Positions 44,968 to 54,709 of a DNA stretch of 64,000 nt are shown piece after piece (the stretch's first letter is position 1; each line of letters begins with the position of its first letter). The notes under the pieces are model-generated. The model did no database searches. It saw only the letters and a list, made by a program, of their open reading frames with translations, and was not told where the DNA came from. This DNA is from Streptomyces viridochromogenes. GTDB lineage: Bacteria > Actinomycetota > Actinomycetes > Streptomycetales > Streptomycetaceae. The DNA lies in contig NZ_LGUR01000241.1 in assembly GCF_001270495.1 (NCBI RefSeq), positions 124,001 to 188,000 of the forward strand, in the 5' to 3' direction. The position numbers and the translations under genes were made by a program.

Positions 44968-45492
44968 CTATGCGGACCGGTCGAGCGCGCGCAGCGAGCG
45001 GTCCGTGATCGAGCGCGCGCCGCGTCCGATCGCGATCGTGCCGGACTGGACGAGCTCCTTGATGCCGAACGGCTCCAGCATCTTCAGCATGGCCTCCAGC
45101 TTGTCGCTGGAGCCGGTGGCCTCGATGGTGACGGCCTCCGGGGAGACGTCGACGGTCTTGGCGCGGAACAGCTGGACGATCTCAATGATCTGGGAGCGGG
45201 TCTCGTTGTCGGCGCGGACCTTCACCAGAACGAGTTCGCGCTGAACGGCGGAACCCGGCTCCAGCTCGACGATCTTCAGCACGTTGACGAGCTTGTTGAG
45301 CTGCTTCGTCACCTGCTCCAGCGGGAGGTCGGCGACGCTCACCACGATGGTGATGCGGGAGATGTCGGGGTGCTCGGTGACACCGACCGCTAGCGAGTCG
45401 ATGTTGAAGCCGCGGCGGGAGAACAGGGCGGCGATCCGGGCGAGGATGCCCGGCGTGTTCTCCACCAGGACGGAGAGCGTGTGCTTGGACAT
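44968..45492 (-). CDS. ilvN: Acetolactate synthase regulatory (small) subunit, 174 aa
   Basis: This is the valine-sensing subunit of acetohydroxyacid synthase. The N-terminal ACT domain reads HTLSVLVENTPGILARIAALFSRRGFNIDSLAVGVTE, the classic family motif, followed by RELVLVKVRADNETRSQIIEIVQLFRAKTVDVS and GSSDKLEAMLKMLEPFGIKELVQSGTIAIGRG. The gene lies 21 bp after ilvB. It activates IlvB and transmits feedback inhibition by branched-chain amino acids. Confidence 0.95.
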   Translation of the reverse strand: MSKHTLSVLVENTPGILARIAALFSRRGFNIDSLAVGVTEHPDISRITIVVSVADLPLEQVTKQLNKLVNVLKIVELEPGSAVQRELVLVKVRADNETRSQIIEIVQLFRAKTVDVSPEAVTIEATGSSDKLEAMLKMLEPFGIKELVQSGTIAIGRGARSITDRSLRALDRSA

Positions 45493-45513
45493 GATCTTTT
45501 ACGTCTCTCTCGC

Positions 45514-47370
45514 TCAGTCGTCTTCGTTGTCGCCGAAGTCGGGGCGGACGTCCCGGGCGGCCATGATCTCGTCGTTGGAGGTGCCGGCGGCGACCATCGG
45601 CCACACCATGGCGTCCTCGTGGACGATGAAGTCGATGACGACGGGGCGGTCGTTGATGGAGTTCGCCTCTTCGATGACCTTGTCGAGGTCCTCCGGCCGC
45701 TCGCAGCGGATCGCGTAGCAGCCCATGGCCTCCGACAGCTTCACGAAGTCGGGGACGCGGGTGCCGGCGCTCGGCTGCTTGCCGTCCGCCTCCGGGCCGC
45801 TGTGCAGCACGGTGTTGGAGTAGCGCTGGTTGTAGAAGAGGGTCTGCCACTGACGGACCATCCCGAGGGCGCCGTTGTTGATGATGGCGACCTTGATCGG
45901 GATGTTGTTCAGGGCGCAGGTGGTGAGCTCCTGGTTGGTCATCTGGAAGCAGCCGTCGCCGTCGATCGCCCAGACGGCCTTGTCCGGGGCTCCGGCCTTG
46001 GCGCCCATCGCGGCCGGGACCGCGTAGCCCATGGTTCCGGCGCCGCCGGAGTTCAGCCAGGTGGCGGGCCTGTCGTACTGGATGAAGTGCGCGGCCCACA
46101 TCTGGTGCTGGCCGACGCCCGCCGCGAAGACCGTGCCCTCCGGGGCGAGTTGGCCGATGCGCTCGATGACCTGCTGCGGGGACAGCGAGCCGTCCTCGGG
46201 CTGGTCGTAGCCGAGCGGGTAGGTCTCGCGCCAGCGGGAGAGGTCCTTCCACCAGGCGCTGTAGTCGCCCTGGTGGCCCTCGGCGTGCTCCTTCTGGACC
46301 GCCTGGACCAGGTCGGCGATGACTTCGCGGGCGTCCCCGACGATCGGCACGTCGGCGGCGCGGTTCTTGCCGATCTCGGCCGGGTCGATGTCGGCGTGGA
46401 CGATCTTGGCGTAAGGGGCGAAGCTGTCCAGCTTGCCGGTGACGCGGTCGTCGAAGCGGGCTCCGAGGGCGACGATCAGGTCGGCCTTCTGCAGCGCGGT
46501 GACGGCGGTGACCGCACCGTGCATGCCCGGCATTCCCACGTGCAGCGGGTGGCCGTCGGGGAATGCGCCGAGCGCCATCAGGGTGGTGGTGACGGGCGCT
46601 CCGGTGAGTTCGGCGAGGACCTTCAGCTCGGCGGTGGCGCCGGCCTTGATGACACCTCCGCCGACGTAGAGGACGGGCCGCTTGGCGGCCGTGATCAGCT
46701 TGGCGGCCTCGCGGATCTGCTTGGCGTGCGGCTTGGTGACGGGCCGGTAGCCGGGCAGGTCCATGGTGGGCGGCCAGGAGAAGGTGGTCTGCGCCTGGAG
46801 GGCGTCCTTGGCGATGTCGACCAGGACCGGGCCGGGGCGGCCGGTGGAGGCGATGTGGAACGCCTGCGCGATGATCCGCGGGATGTCCTCGGCCTTGGTG
46901 ACCAGGAAGTTGTGCTTGGTGATCGGCATCGTGATGCCGACGATGTCCGCCTCCTGGAAGGCGTCCGTACCGATCGCCTTGGAGGCCACCTGCCCGGTGA
47001 TCGCCACGAGCGGCACCGAGTCCATGTGGGCGTCCGCGATCGGCGTCACCAGGTTGGTCGCACCCGGGCCGGAGGTCGCCATGCACACGCCGACCCTGCC
47101 GGTGGCCTGCGCGTAACCGGTGGCGGCGTGACCGGCGCCCTGCTCGTGGCGGACCAGGACGTGGCGCACCCTGGTGGAGTCCATCAGCGGGTCGTACGCC
47201 GGGAGGATCGCACCGCCGGGAATGCCGAATACCGTGTCGGCGCCGACCTCCTCGAGCGAACGGATGAGGGACTGCGCACCCGTGACGCGCTCGGGGGCGG
47301 ACTGGTGTCCTCCGGATCGGGGCCGCGGCTGCGGGTGATGGGCCCCGGTGGCCTGCTCGGTCATCGGCAT
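45514..47370 (-). CDS. ilvB: Acetolactate synthase catalytic (large) subunit, 618 aa
   Basis: This ThDP/FAD enzyme makes acetolactate or acetohydroxybutyrate, the first common step of branched-chain amino acid synthesis. Motifs: [50 protein letters not shown] (catalytic Glu in RHEQ), and the ThDP motif [21 protein letters not shown]. The start [13 protein letters not shown] (47370) is preferred; the upstream frame runs through the attenuator. It opens the ilvBNC operon, with a leader peptide and terminator 75-200 bp upstream. Confidence 0.94.
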   Translation of the reverse strand: MPMTEQATGAHHPQPRPRSGGHQSAPERVTGAQSLIRSLEEVGADTVFGIPGGAILPAYDPLMDSTRVRHVLVRHEQGAGHAATGYAQATGRVGVCMATSGPGATNLVTPIADAHMDSVPLVAITGQVASKAIGTDAFQEADIVGITMPITKHNFLVTKAEDIPRIIAQAFHIASTGRPGPVLVDIAKDALQAQTTFSWPPTMDLPGYRPVTKPHAKQIREAAKLITAAKRPVLYVGGGVIKAGATAELKVLAELTGAPVTTTLMALGAFPDGHPLHVGMPGMHGAVTAVTALQKADLIVALGARFDDRVTGKLDSFAPYAKIVHADIDPAEIGKNRAADVPIVGDAREVIADLVQAVQKEHAEGHQGDYSAWWKDLSRWRETYPLGYDQPEDGSLSPQQVIERIGQLAPEGTVFAAGVGQHQMWAAHFIQYDRPATWLNSGGAGTMGYAVPAAMGAKAGAPDKAVWAIDGDGCFQMTNQELTTCALNNIPIKVAIINNGALGMVRQWQTLFYNQRYSNTVLHSGPEADGKQPSAGTRVPDFVKLSEAMGCYAIRCERPEDLDKVIEEANSINDRPVVIDFIVHEDAMVWPMVAAGTSNDEIMAARDVRPDFGDNEDD

Positions 47371-47444
47371 TCTCTTCTCGATGCTGAGGGTTTTTGCGAG
47401 GTTTGAGCGGAGTTGCGGTGCTGCACGACTAGCGCCGGTGCAAC

Positions 47445-47478
47445 AAAAAACCCCTCGTGCCAAAAGGCAAGCGAGGGG
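47445..47478 (-). terminator. ilvB attenuator terminator
   Basis: On the minus strand CCCCTCG and CGAGGGG form the closing 7-bp stem, extended inward by TGCC/GGCA pairing, and are followed directly by TTTTTT. It lies between the leader peptide and ilvB, the position of a transcription attenuator. Confidence 0.88.
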
Positions 47479-47532
47479 AGCGCGCCGGGTGTGGTCGCTG
47501 GGAGTTCCGGGTCTGTCCGGACGCCACCAGCT

Positions 47533-47574
47533 TCAGCCGACGCGCTTTCCAAGTACGAGAATTCGGGTGCGCAT
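47533..47574 (-). CDS. ilvB leader peptide MRTRILVLGKRVG
   Basis: This 13-codon ORF carries a run Ile-Leu-Val-Leu, so ribosome stalling senses all three end products. The same peptide is known upstream of ilvB in Streptomyces and is annotated as a leader peptide. The ORF ends 55 bp before the terminator stem. It may be read from a leaderless transcript, because a TTGACA promoter places the start point near the ATG. Confidence 0.93.
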   Translation of the reverse strand: MRTRILVLGKRVG

Positions 47575-47581
47575 GGCACTG

Positions 47582-47611
47582 ACCCTCTCCCCAGCGCACA
47601 CCCACTGTCAA
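47582..47611 (-). promoter_or_regulatory. ilvB leader promoter
   Basis: A consensus -35, TTGACA (minus strand 47611-47606), is followed after 18 bp by GAGGGT (47587-47582) as a poor -10. Transcription would begin within 1-2 nt of the leader ATG at 47574. If transcription starts further upstream, the GGAGAGGG here could instead act as the ribosome site. Confidence 0.55.
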
Positions 47612-47714
47612 GTAGGTGGGACGGGAGTCTCATTATGTGAACGCAGGGCACTTCCGCCTCCCAGAACGGCGGGCACACCACTGGTGTACACCCCTGCACC
47701 CCTCCATGGCTCGT

Positions 47715-50700
47715 TCACCTCCGGGGCGCCACAGTCGGTGTCGAGGCCACGACCGTGCTCAGCCCTTCGGGCCTCCGCGCGCTCGCTCCATCGACACCGA
47801 CGCGCCCCTGCGGCTCTCTCGCGCCACCCGCGAACGCGGGCTCCACCGGCCCGTGCGGCACCGGATAGCGGCCGGCACCGATCGCCCGGCGCAGCCGGTA
47901 CTCGTCCAGCGGCCCGGAGAACGCCATGCCCTGCCCGTGCGTGCACCCCATCGCACGCAGGGCGACCACCTGTTCCGGCAGGTCCACGCCGTCGGCCACG
48001 GACTGGAGCCCGAGGTCGCCGGCGATCCGCAGCAGGCCGCTGGTGATCTTGTGCAGCCGCGCGGACTCCACGACTCCCTCGACCAGACCGCGGTCGATTC
48101 TGAGGACGTCGACGGGGAGCCGGCGCAGGGCCGTGATCGCCGCGTAACCGCTGCCGAAACCGTCCAGGGCGATCCGGACGCCGAGTCTGCGCAGGCCGCT
48201 CAGCCGGCGCTCCAGTTCGTCCAGTGAGACGCGTGGGTCGAGATCGGACAGCTCGATGGTCAGCGACCCGGGCGGCAGCCCGTGCCGGGTCAGCAGCGCC
48301 TCGATCGAGCCGAGCGGCATCGACCGGTCCAGCAGGCGGCGCGCGCCCATCCGTACGGCGACGGGTACGGCGAGCCCGGTCGCGGTGCGCTCGGCGGCCT
48401 GCTCGACGGCCTCCTCCAGCATCCAGCGGCTCAGCTCGGCGGTCTTGTCGCTGTCCTCTGCCACCCGCAGGAACTCGGCGGGCGTGAACAGCACCCCTTG
48501 CGAGGACCGCCAGCGCGCCTGGGTGGCGACCGATGCGATCCGGCCGTTCTCCAGACACACCACCGGCTGGTGCAGCAGCGCGAACTCTCCGTCGTGCAGC
48601 GCGGCCCGCAGACGCGTGGCCAGCTCCGCCTTGCGTACGACGTCCTGCTGCATCTGCGGCTTGTAGAGCTCGACGCGGCCCTTGCCTCCCGCCTTGGCGC
48701 GGTACATGGCCAGGTCGGCGTTGCGCAGCAGCTCCCCCGCACCGAGGCCCGGTTCGGCGAAGGCGACGCCGATGGAGGCGTTGACACGGACATCGTTGCC
48801 GTCGATGAGGTACGGCTGCGACAGCGTCATCCTGAGGCGGTCGGCGAGCTCCAGGATGTGCCGTTCGCGTGCGGTGCGGTCCCGGGTGGTGTCCCCGGCG
48901 ATCAGCGCCGCGAACTCGTCGCCGCCCAGCCGGGACGCGGTGTCCCCGCCCCGGACGGCGTCCTGGAGTCTGCGGGCGGCCTGGACGAGCAGTTCGTCCC
49001 CGGCCTGGTGCCCGATCGTGTCGTTGACGCCCTTGAAGCCGTCGAGGTCGATGAAGAGAACGGCCGTGTTGCGCAGGGCGGGGCCCCGGTCGGAGGCGCG
49101 GCGGCCGGACAGGGCCTGCTGGACCCGCTGGGTGAACAGCGCGCGGTTGGGCAGGTCGGTGAGCGGGTCGTGCTCGGCGTTGTGCTGGAGCTGCGCCTGC
49201 AGGCGCACTCTTTCGGTCACGTCCCGGCTGTTGAAGATGAGGCCGCCGTGGTGCCGGTTGACGGTCGATTCGACGTTGAGCCAGCCGTCGTCGCCGGACC
49301 GGAAGCGGCATTCGATGCGCGTAGTGGGTTCCTCAAGTGGGCTGGCGGCGAGGAAGCGGCGCACCTCGTGCACCACGCAGCCCAGATCCTCCGGGTGGAT
49401 GAGATTGGCCAGTTCCGAACCCACCAGCTCCTCGGCGGAGCGGCCGTAGACCCCGGCGGCGGCCGGGGAGACGTACCGGAGGATGCCGTTGGGCGCGGCG
49501 ATCATGATGACGTCGCTGGAGCCCTGCACCAGGGAGCGGAAGTGGTTCTCCTTCTGCGCCAGTTCCTGGGTGAGGGTGATGTTGTCGAGCAGCATGATGC
49601 CCTGGCGCATCACGAGGGCGAGCACGACCGTGCCCCCCGTGATCAGCACCACGCGGTCGACGCTGCGGCCGTTGAGGACGTTGTAGAGGATCCCCAGTGT
49701 GCAGACGGCGGCGGCGAGGTACGGCGTGAGCGCGGCCAGGGAGCCGGCGATCGGCCGGGTGACCGGATACCGGAAGTGATCACTTCCCTGAGCGGATGCC
49801 GTGTGGTGATGGCTGCCGCCGCGCTGCCCGGGCACGTGCTCGTGCACCACGCGCGTGTGCCCGGCTCCGTCGTGCCGCTCGCTGTCGCCGTTCCTCGGCG
49901 TGGCCCACGGGGCGTACGCCAGGAGCAGCGAGCCGGCGAACCAGCCCGCGTCGAGCAGCTGGCCGGAGCGGTAGCTGTTGTGCAGCAGCGGCGAGGTGAA
50001 CAGGGCGTCGCACATCACGGTCAGGGCGAGTGCGCCGATCGCTGTGTTCACCGCGGTGCGGTTCGCCGACGAGCGGCGGAAGTGCAGCGCGAGCACCATG
50101 CTGACCAGGGCGATGTCGAGCAACGGGTAGGCGAGCGAGAGCGCGGTGTGCGCGACGCTCTCGCCGCCACCGGAGTCGATCTTGGCTGCCTGGGCGAGGG
50201 CGAGGCTCCACGCCAGCGTCAGCAGCGAACCGCCGATCAGCCAGGCGTCCAGTCCGAGGCAGACCCAGCCGGCCTTGGTCACCGGACGCTTGGCGAGCAC
50301 CAGGAGTCCCACGATGGCGGGCGGCGCGAAGCACAGGAAGAACCCGTCGGCGTAGGAGGGGCTGGGCACGGGCCGCTGGAGGACGACCTCGTACCACCCC
50401 CAGACCAGGTTTCCGAGGGCGGCCATCGCGGAGGAGAGGGCGAACAGCAGCCAGGCGGGTCGAAAGCGGATACGTCGGCTACGGGCGTATCGGAAGCAGG
50501 ACACGGCGGCGGCGCCGGCCGCGGCTGCCAGCCCGAAGTCGCCCATGATCAGCGCGACTTGGTTCGAACCCCAGCCGAGCGCGGAACCGACGGCGTATCC
50601 CGCGCACACCAGGGCCAGAACGAGTTGCGGGACCAGGCCCGTGCCGCCCCCGAAGGACGAGGGACGGGGCAGTGTCGCCGCCGATGAGGGCTGTGCCCGC

Positions 50701-51047
50701 AGCCCCGCGTCGAGCGTGCTCGTGGAGGGCGGAGGCGAGCTCACCGAGGCCTCCCGGTCCGCGCCGCTCGCGGGTCCCGGTGCGCCGAGTGCGCATGCCG
50801 CCTGCGGCTGCTGTGCCTGCGATGGCTGTGAGTGTGCCGGCAACCGAGGGTGCCGGGCCGACCGCGTCTGCGCGCGGCCGTTCGCCAGGGTCGCCGCCGA
50901 CGGCCCCGCCGCGTCGGATCGCTCGTCCATAGGCCGTGCATCGCCCGTCGCCCCCCTCACAAATCTGAAATATCCATCCCAGGCGCCGAACAGTGCGCGG
51001 CGCAGCCCCTGTCGGGACGATACACCAGTCTCGTCACTCAGGGACAT
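47715..51047 (-). CDS. Membrane PAS-GGDEF-EAL protein with degenerate EAL domain, 1110 aa
   Basis: This is a cyclic di-GMP turnover protein. It has a disordered Ala/Pro-rich N-terminus (~1-130) and about ten TM helices (~135-460). A PAS domain (~510-620; ENHFRSLVQGSSDVIMIAAPNG) and a GGDEF domain with intact RLGGDEF near residue 709 follow, with the inhibitory RxxD (RGGD) five residues upstream. The EAL domain is clearly altered: EAL reads V-A-T, the NLSARQ metal Asn is M-G-A-R, DDFG is DGFG, and the Lys of LKIDR is Arg. It should therefore synthesise but not degrade c-di-GMP. It lies next to ilvB, where S. coelicolor also has a GGDEF-EAL protein. Confidence 0.88.
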   Translation of the reverse strand: MSLSDETGVSSRQGLRRALFGAWDGYFRFVRGATGDARPMDERSDAAGPSAATLANGRAQTRSARHPRLPAHSQPSQAQQPQAACALGAPGPASGADREASVSSPPPSTSTLDAGLRAQPSSAATLPRPSSFGGGTGLVPQLVLALVCAGYAVGSALGWGSNQVALIMGDFGLAAAAGAAAVSCFRYARSRRIRFRPAWLLFALSSAMAALGNLVWGWYEVVLQRPVPSPSYADGFFLCFAPPAIVGLLVLAKRPVTKAGWVCLGLDAWLIGGSLLTLAWSLALAQAAKIDSGGGESVAHTALSLAYPLLDIALVSMVLALHFRRSSANRTAVNTAIGALALTVMCDALFTSPLLHNSYRSGQLLDAGWFAGSLLLAYAPWATPRNGDSERHDGAGHTRVVHEHVPGQRGGSHHHTASAQGSDHFRYPVTRPIAGSLAALTPYLAAAVCTLGILYNVLNGRSVDRVVLITGGTVVLALVMRQGIMLLDNITLTQELAQKENHFRSLVQGSSDVIMIAAPNGILRYVSPAAAGVYGRSAEELVGSELANLIHPEDLGCVVHEVRRFLAASPLEEPTTRIECRFRSGDDGWLNVESTVNRHHGGLIFNSRDVTERVRLQAQLQHNAEHDPLTDLPNRALFTQRVQQALSGRRASDRGPALRNTAVLFIDLDGFKGVNDTIGHQAGDELLVQAARRLQDAVRGGDTASRLGGDEFAALIAGDTTRDRTARERHILELADRLRMTLSQPYLIDGNDVRVNASIGVAFAEPGLGAGELLRNADLAMYRAKAGGKGRVELYKPQMQQDVVRKAELATRLRAALHDGEFALLHQPVVCLENGRIASVATQARWRSSQGVLFTPAEFLRVAEDSDKTAELSRWMLEEAVEQAAERTATGLAVPVAVRMGARRLLDRSMPLGSIEALLTRHGLPPGSLTIELSDLDPRVSLDELERRLSGLRRLGVRIALDGFGSGYAAITALRRLPVDVLRIDRGLVEGVVESARLHKITSGLLRIAGDLGLQSVADGVDLPEQVVALRAMGCTHGQGMAFSGPLDEYRLRRAIGAGRYPVPHGPVEPAFAGGAREPQGRVGVDGASARRPEGLSTVVASTPTVAPRR

Positions 51048-51187
51048 AGCACCTCTACGCTCCGTGACGACCAGCGCATATGCGAGTACAGACCGCTTCC
51101 GGAAGGTTGCGGACGGTACTCGAAGCGGATTTCGGGCCTGTTGCGCGCGGCGCGCGCGACACCCGCGCGCTGCTCACCTCATGAGCG

Positions 51188-52138
51188 TCACGCGTCTGTC
51201 GCGCCCGTCGTAAGGATCACGTTGCGCAGGGGCTCCCGGTTCACGAAACGAGTCAACTGGTCCACCAGGAGCCGTTTGGCGCGTGGCAGGAACGCGGAAG
51301 TCGGCCCACCCACGTGCGGGCTGATCAGCACGCCCGGCGCACGCCACAGGGGGTGTTCCCGGGGCAGTGGTTCGGGGTCGGTCACGTCCAGGGCCGCGGT
51401 GATGCGCCCGGTCTCCAGCTCGGCCAGCAGCGCCTTGGTGTCCACCACGGGGCCGCGGGCGACGTTGACCAGCAGCGCGCCGTCCTTCATCCGGGCGAGG
51501 AAGTCGGCGTCGACCAGGTGCCGGGTGGCATCCGTCAGGGGCGTGGAGAGGATGACGACATCCGCTTCCGGGAGCAGGGCGGACAGTTCGGTGAGCGGAT
51601 GCACGGGTCCGCGCGCCGTGGTGCGCTCAGAGCGCGCGACGCGCGCCACCCGCGCGAGTTCAAAGGGTGCGAGCCGGTCCTCGATGGCGGCGCCGATCGA
51701 GCCGTATCCCACGATGAGGACGTTCCTGTCGGCGAGCGCGGGCCGGAATCCGCCCAGCCACTCCCCCCTGTCCTGGGCGCGCACGAAGTCGGGGATGCCT
51801 CGCAACGAGGCGAGGATCAGCGTGAGCGTGAGCTCACCGGTGCTCGCCTCGTGCACCCCGCGCGCGTTGCACAGCCGCACGCCCGGACGCAGGTGCTTGA
51901 GCCCCGGCTCCACGTGGTCGATGCCGGCGGAAAGCGTCTGCACGACCTGTACGGAACTCATCTCCGGCAACGGACGCTGCCCGAGCGCGGGCGCCTTCAT
52001 GTACGGGACGACGTAGAAGGCGCACTCGGCCGGGTCGGCCGGAAACTCCTCGGCGCCGTTCCAGTAGCGGTAGTCGGGGCCCGCGGGAAGGCCCTCGATC
52101 TCGTCCGGCGGGATGGGGAGCCACACGTCAGCAGTCAT
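51188..52138 (-). CDS. D-2-hydroxyacid dehydrogenase, 316 aa
   Basis: This NAD-dependent enzyme interconverts 2-hydroxy and 2-keto acids. The NAD-binding motif is VLIVGYGSIGAAIEDRL (GxGxxG). Catalytic residues: Arg in NVARGPVVDTKAL, Glu in VTDPEPLPREHPLW, His in ISPHVGGPT. The N-terminal ~100 residues form the family's substrate domain, with VVQTLSAGIDHVEPGL. It resembles phosphoglycerate dehydrogenase-like or glyoxylate/hydroxypyruvate reductase-like members. The substrate cannot be decided. It diverges from an aldo/keto reductase. Confidence 0.88.
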   Translation of the reverse strand: MTADVWLPIPPDEIEGLPAGPDYRYWNGAEEFPADPAECAFYVVPYMKAPALGQRPLPEMSSVQVVQTLSAGIDHVEPGLKHLRPGVRLCNARGVHEASTGELTLTLILASLRGIPDFVRAQDRGEWLGGFRPALADRNVLIVGYGSIGAAIEDRLAPFELARVARVARSERTTARGPVHPLTELSALLPEADVVILSTPLTDATRHLVDADFLARMKDGALLVNVARGPVVDTKALLAELETGRITAALDVTDPEPLPREHPLWRAPGVLISPHVGGPTSAFLPRAKRLLVDQLTRFVNREPLRNVILTTGATDA

Positions 52139-52299
52139 GCACTGGAGGCTAGGGCCTTCCCGGCGGGTCAGGCCGGTCAGGGGCGCCCGGTCGCGCTGCC
52201 CGGCCGGAGAAGGACGTGATCCCCCGGAAACCCCTTGGTCGGGCGAACAGGTGTGCAGAGGTTAGGTTGGGGTGCCGGAAGAGGGAGGGTTACGGCCAG

Positions 52300-53298
52300 G
52301 TGGAGCGCAGGACGATCGGCGCGGCGGCACTCGCGGTGGGAGCCGTCGGGCTCGGGTGCATGCCGATGAGCTGGGCCTACAGCTCGTCGCGGCAGCGGGG
52401 CGAGGAGTCGGTCAGGGCGGTGCACCGGGCGCTCGATCTGGGCTCGACGCTGCTGGACACGGCCGACATGTACGGCCCGTTCACCAACGAGCTGCTGGTG
52501 GGGCGGGTGTTGAAGGAGCGCCGCCAGGACGCGTTCGTGTCGACGAAGGTCGGCCTGCTGGTCGGCGAACAGCACATCGTGGCCAACGGCCGACCCGGCT
52601 ACGTGAAGCGGGCCTGCGACGCCTCTCTGCGCCGGCTACAGACGGACGTGATCGACCTCTACCAACTGCACCGCGCGGACCCCGAAGTCCCCGTCGAGGA
52701 GACCTGGGGCGCGATGGCGGAGCTCGTCCAGGCGGGAAAGGTACGGGCGTTGGGGCTGTGCGCGGTGGGCGCGCGGGGTGGCCGCCGCTCGGGAACCCGG
52801 CTGCACGACTCGACGATCCGTCAGCTGCTGCGGGTGCAGCAGGTCTTCCCGGTGAGCGCCGTGCAGGCGGAGCTGTCGGTGTGGTCGCCGGAGGCGCTGG
52901 AGACGCTGCTGCCGTGGTGCGCGGCGCGCGGCGTCGCCTTCCTGGCGGCGATGCCCCTGGGCAACGGCTTCCTGACCGGCACCCTGACTCCCGGTCAGGG
53001 CTTCGAACCGGACGACGTCCGCGCCCGGCACCCGCGCTTCACCGCGGAGATGATGGCGGCCAACCAGCCGATAGTGGCCGGCCTGCGCCGCATCGCGACC
53101 CGCCACGGCGACGGGGTCACGCCCGCGCAGGTCGCGCTGGCGTGGGTACTGGCCCAGGGACGGCACGTGGTCCCGGTCCCCGGGACCAAGCAGGAGCGCT
53201 GGGTGACCGAGAACACCCGGGCCGGGGACCTGCGGCTGACGACGGAGGATCTGGCGGAGGTGGCGGAGCTGCCGAGGGCGTTGGGGTCCTGGGACTGA
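52300..53298 (+). CDS. Aldo/keto reductase, 332 aa
   Basis: This is an NADPH-dependent oxidoreductase of the AKR TIM-barrel family. The catalytic tetrad is visible: Asp and Tyr in LLDTADMYGPFTNE, Lys in VSTKVGL and His in LYQLHRADP. The C-terminal coenzyme-binding part reads VPVPGTKQERWVTEN. GTG 52300 (VERRTIGAAALAVGAVGLGCM) was chosen with GGGAGGG upstream; the frame stays open 28 codons earlier without homology. Overall pattern is the YghZ/Tas-like group. It is a single gene. Confidence 0.87.
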   Translation: MERRTIGAAALAVGAVGLGCMPMSWAYSSSRQRGEESVRAVHRALDLGSTLLDTADMYGPFTNELLVGRVLKERRQDAFVSTKVGLLVGEQHIVANGRPGYVKRACDASLRRLQTDVIDLYQLHRADPEVPVEETWGAMAELVQAGKVRALGLCAVGARGGRRSGTRLHDSTIRQLLRVQQVFPVSAVQAELSVWSPEALETLLPWCAARGVAFLAAMPLGNGFLTGTLTPGQGFEPDDVRARHPRFTAEMMAANQPIVAGLRRIATRHGDGVTPAQVALAWVLAQGRHVVPVPGTKQERWVTENTRAGDLRLTTEDLAEVAELPRALGSWD

Positions 53299-53502
53299 CA
53301 TCGCGGGGACCCCTGACGACGGAGGACCCGGCACGGGGTGGCAACGTCCGTCCCGGGTGGCCGGATCCCGACCCGCCGCACCGCCCCCGGGATCAGTGAC
53401 GCGCCACGGGACGATGGTGATTCAAGATTCATGGATCGGGAACCTGTGAGGCGCGAGCGGTGTAAGAAAAGTAGAACCCGCCGCGTCGAAGGGACCGTGA
53501 TC

Positions 53503-54663
53503 GTGCAACGTCGAGTTGTGACGGCCGTAATGGCCGCGGCCGCACTTCTGCTGACGGCCGGATGTTCCTCCGACGACGGGGGATCACCGGGCGACGGCGG
53601 AGCAGCGGCACCGAGCAGTACCACGGGGTCGTCGCCCACCGGGCGGGCTGTCGAGGAGACCCCGCCGGCGCAGGGCACCGTCAAGGTGGTGCGCACGGTC
53701 GCCGAGGGCCTGAACACCCCCTGGGGCCTGGCCCCGCTCCCCGACGGCGATCTGCTCGTCTCCTCCCGCGACGACGGCACGATCACGCGGATCGACGGGG
53801 AGAGCGGCAAGAAGACCGAGGTGGGCGAGGTGCCCGGGGTGTCACCGGCGGGCGAGGGCGGCCTCATGGGCCTGGCACTGTCGCCGGACTACGCCTCGGA
53901 CCACATGGTCTACGCATACTTCACCTCGGCCTCGGACAACCGCATCGTCCGCATGCTGTACGACGAGCAGCGGCCGTCCGGCGAGCAGTTGGGCGCGCCC
54001 GACACGATCTTCAAGGGCATCCCCAAGGGCTTCATCCACAACGGAGGCCGGATCGCCTTCGGCCCGGACAAGATGCTGTACGCGGGCACGGGCGAGAGCG
54101 GTGACACGGGCCTGTCCCAGGACAAGGAGTCCCTGGGCGGCAAGATCCTCCGCCTGACGCCGGAGGGTGAACCGGCTCCCGGCAACCCCTTCACCGACTC
54201 CCCGGTGTACACATACGGCCACCGCAACGTCCAGGGTCTGGCCTGGGACTCCAAACAGCGCCTGTTCGCGGCGGAGTTCGGCCAGGACACCTGGGACGAG
54301 CTGAACGCGATCAAGCCGGGCGACAACTACGGCTGGCCGGAGGCGGAGGGCAAGTCCGACGACGCCAAGTACCACAACCCGCTGGCGCAGTGGGGCACGG
54401 ACGACGCCTCGCCCAGCGGCATCGCCTACGCCGAGGGCTCGGTCTGGATGGCGGGTCTGAAGGGCCAGCGTCTGTGGCGCGTCCCCCTCAACGGGACCGA
54501 GGCGTCGGCGGACCCTCAGGCCTTCCTGGAGGGCGAGTACGGCCGGTTGCGGACGGTCGTGCCGGCCGGCGGCGACAAGCTGTGGGTGACGACGAGCAAC
54601 ACCGACGGTCGGGGCAGCCCGAAGGACGGGGACGACCGGATTCTGGAGGTGCAGGTGAGCTGA
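53503..54663 (+). CDS. PQQ-dependent sugar dehydrogenase-like lipoprotein, 386 aa
   Basis: This is a secreted lipoprotein with the soluble glucose dehydrogenase (GSDH/YliI) beta-propeller. The lipobox is LLLTAGC. Propeller motifs: VRTVAEGLNTPWGLAPLPDGDLLVSSRDDG, GEGGLMGLALSPDYASDHMVYAYFT, GGRIAFGPDKMLYAGTGESGD, TYGHRNVQGLAWD and EFGQDTWDELNAIKPGDNYGWPE (Ca/PQQ site region). The start at GTG 53503 gives GAAGGGA at 8-bp spacing; GTG 53497 is equally open. It oxidises aldose sugars if PQQ is present; many relatives lack a known cofactor. Confidence 0.88.
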   Translation: MQRRVVTAVMAAAALLLTAGCSSDDGGSPGDGGAAAPSSTTGSSPTGRAVEETPPAQGTVKVVRTVAEGLNTPWGLAPLPDGDLLVSSRDDGTITRIDGESGKKTEVGEVPGVSPAGEGGLMGLALSPDYASDHMVYAYFTSASDNRIVRMLYDEQRPSGEQLGAPDTIFKGIPKGFIHNGGRIAFGPDKMLYAGTGESGDTGLSQDKESLGGKILRLTPEGEPAPGNPFTDSPVYTYGHRNVQGLAWDSKQRLFAAEFGQDTWDELNAIKPGDNYGWPEAEGKSDDAKYHNPLAQWGTDDASPSGIAYAEGSVWMAGLKGQRLWRVPLNGTEASADPQAFLEGEYGRLRTVVPAGGDKLWVTTSNTDGRGSPKDGDDRILEVQVS

Positions 54664-54709
54664 GCCGGGCGGGGTTCTCGGGCTCCCGGGTCATCGGGCT
54701 CCCGGGCCC

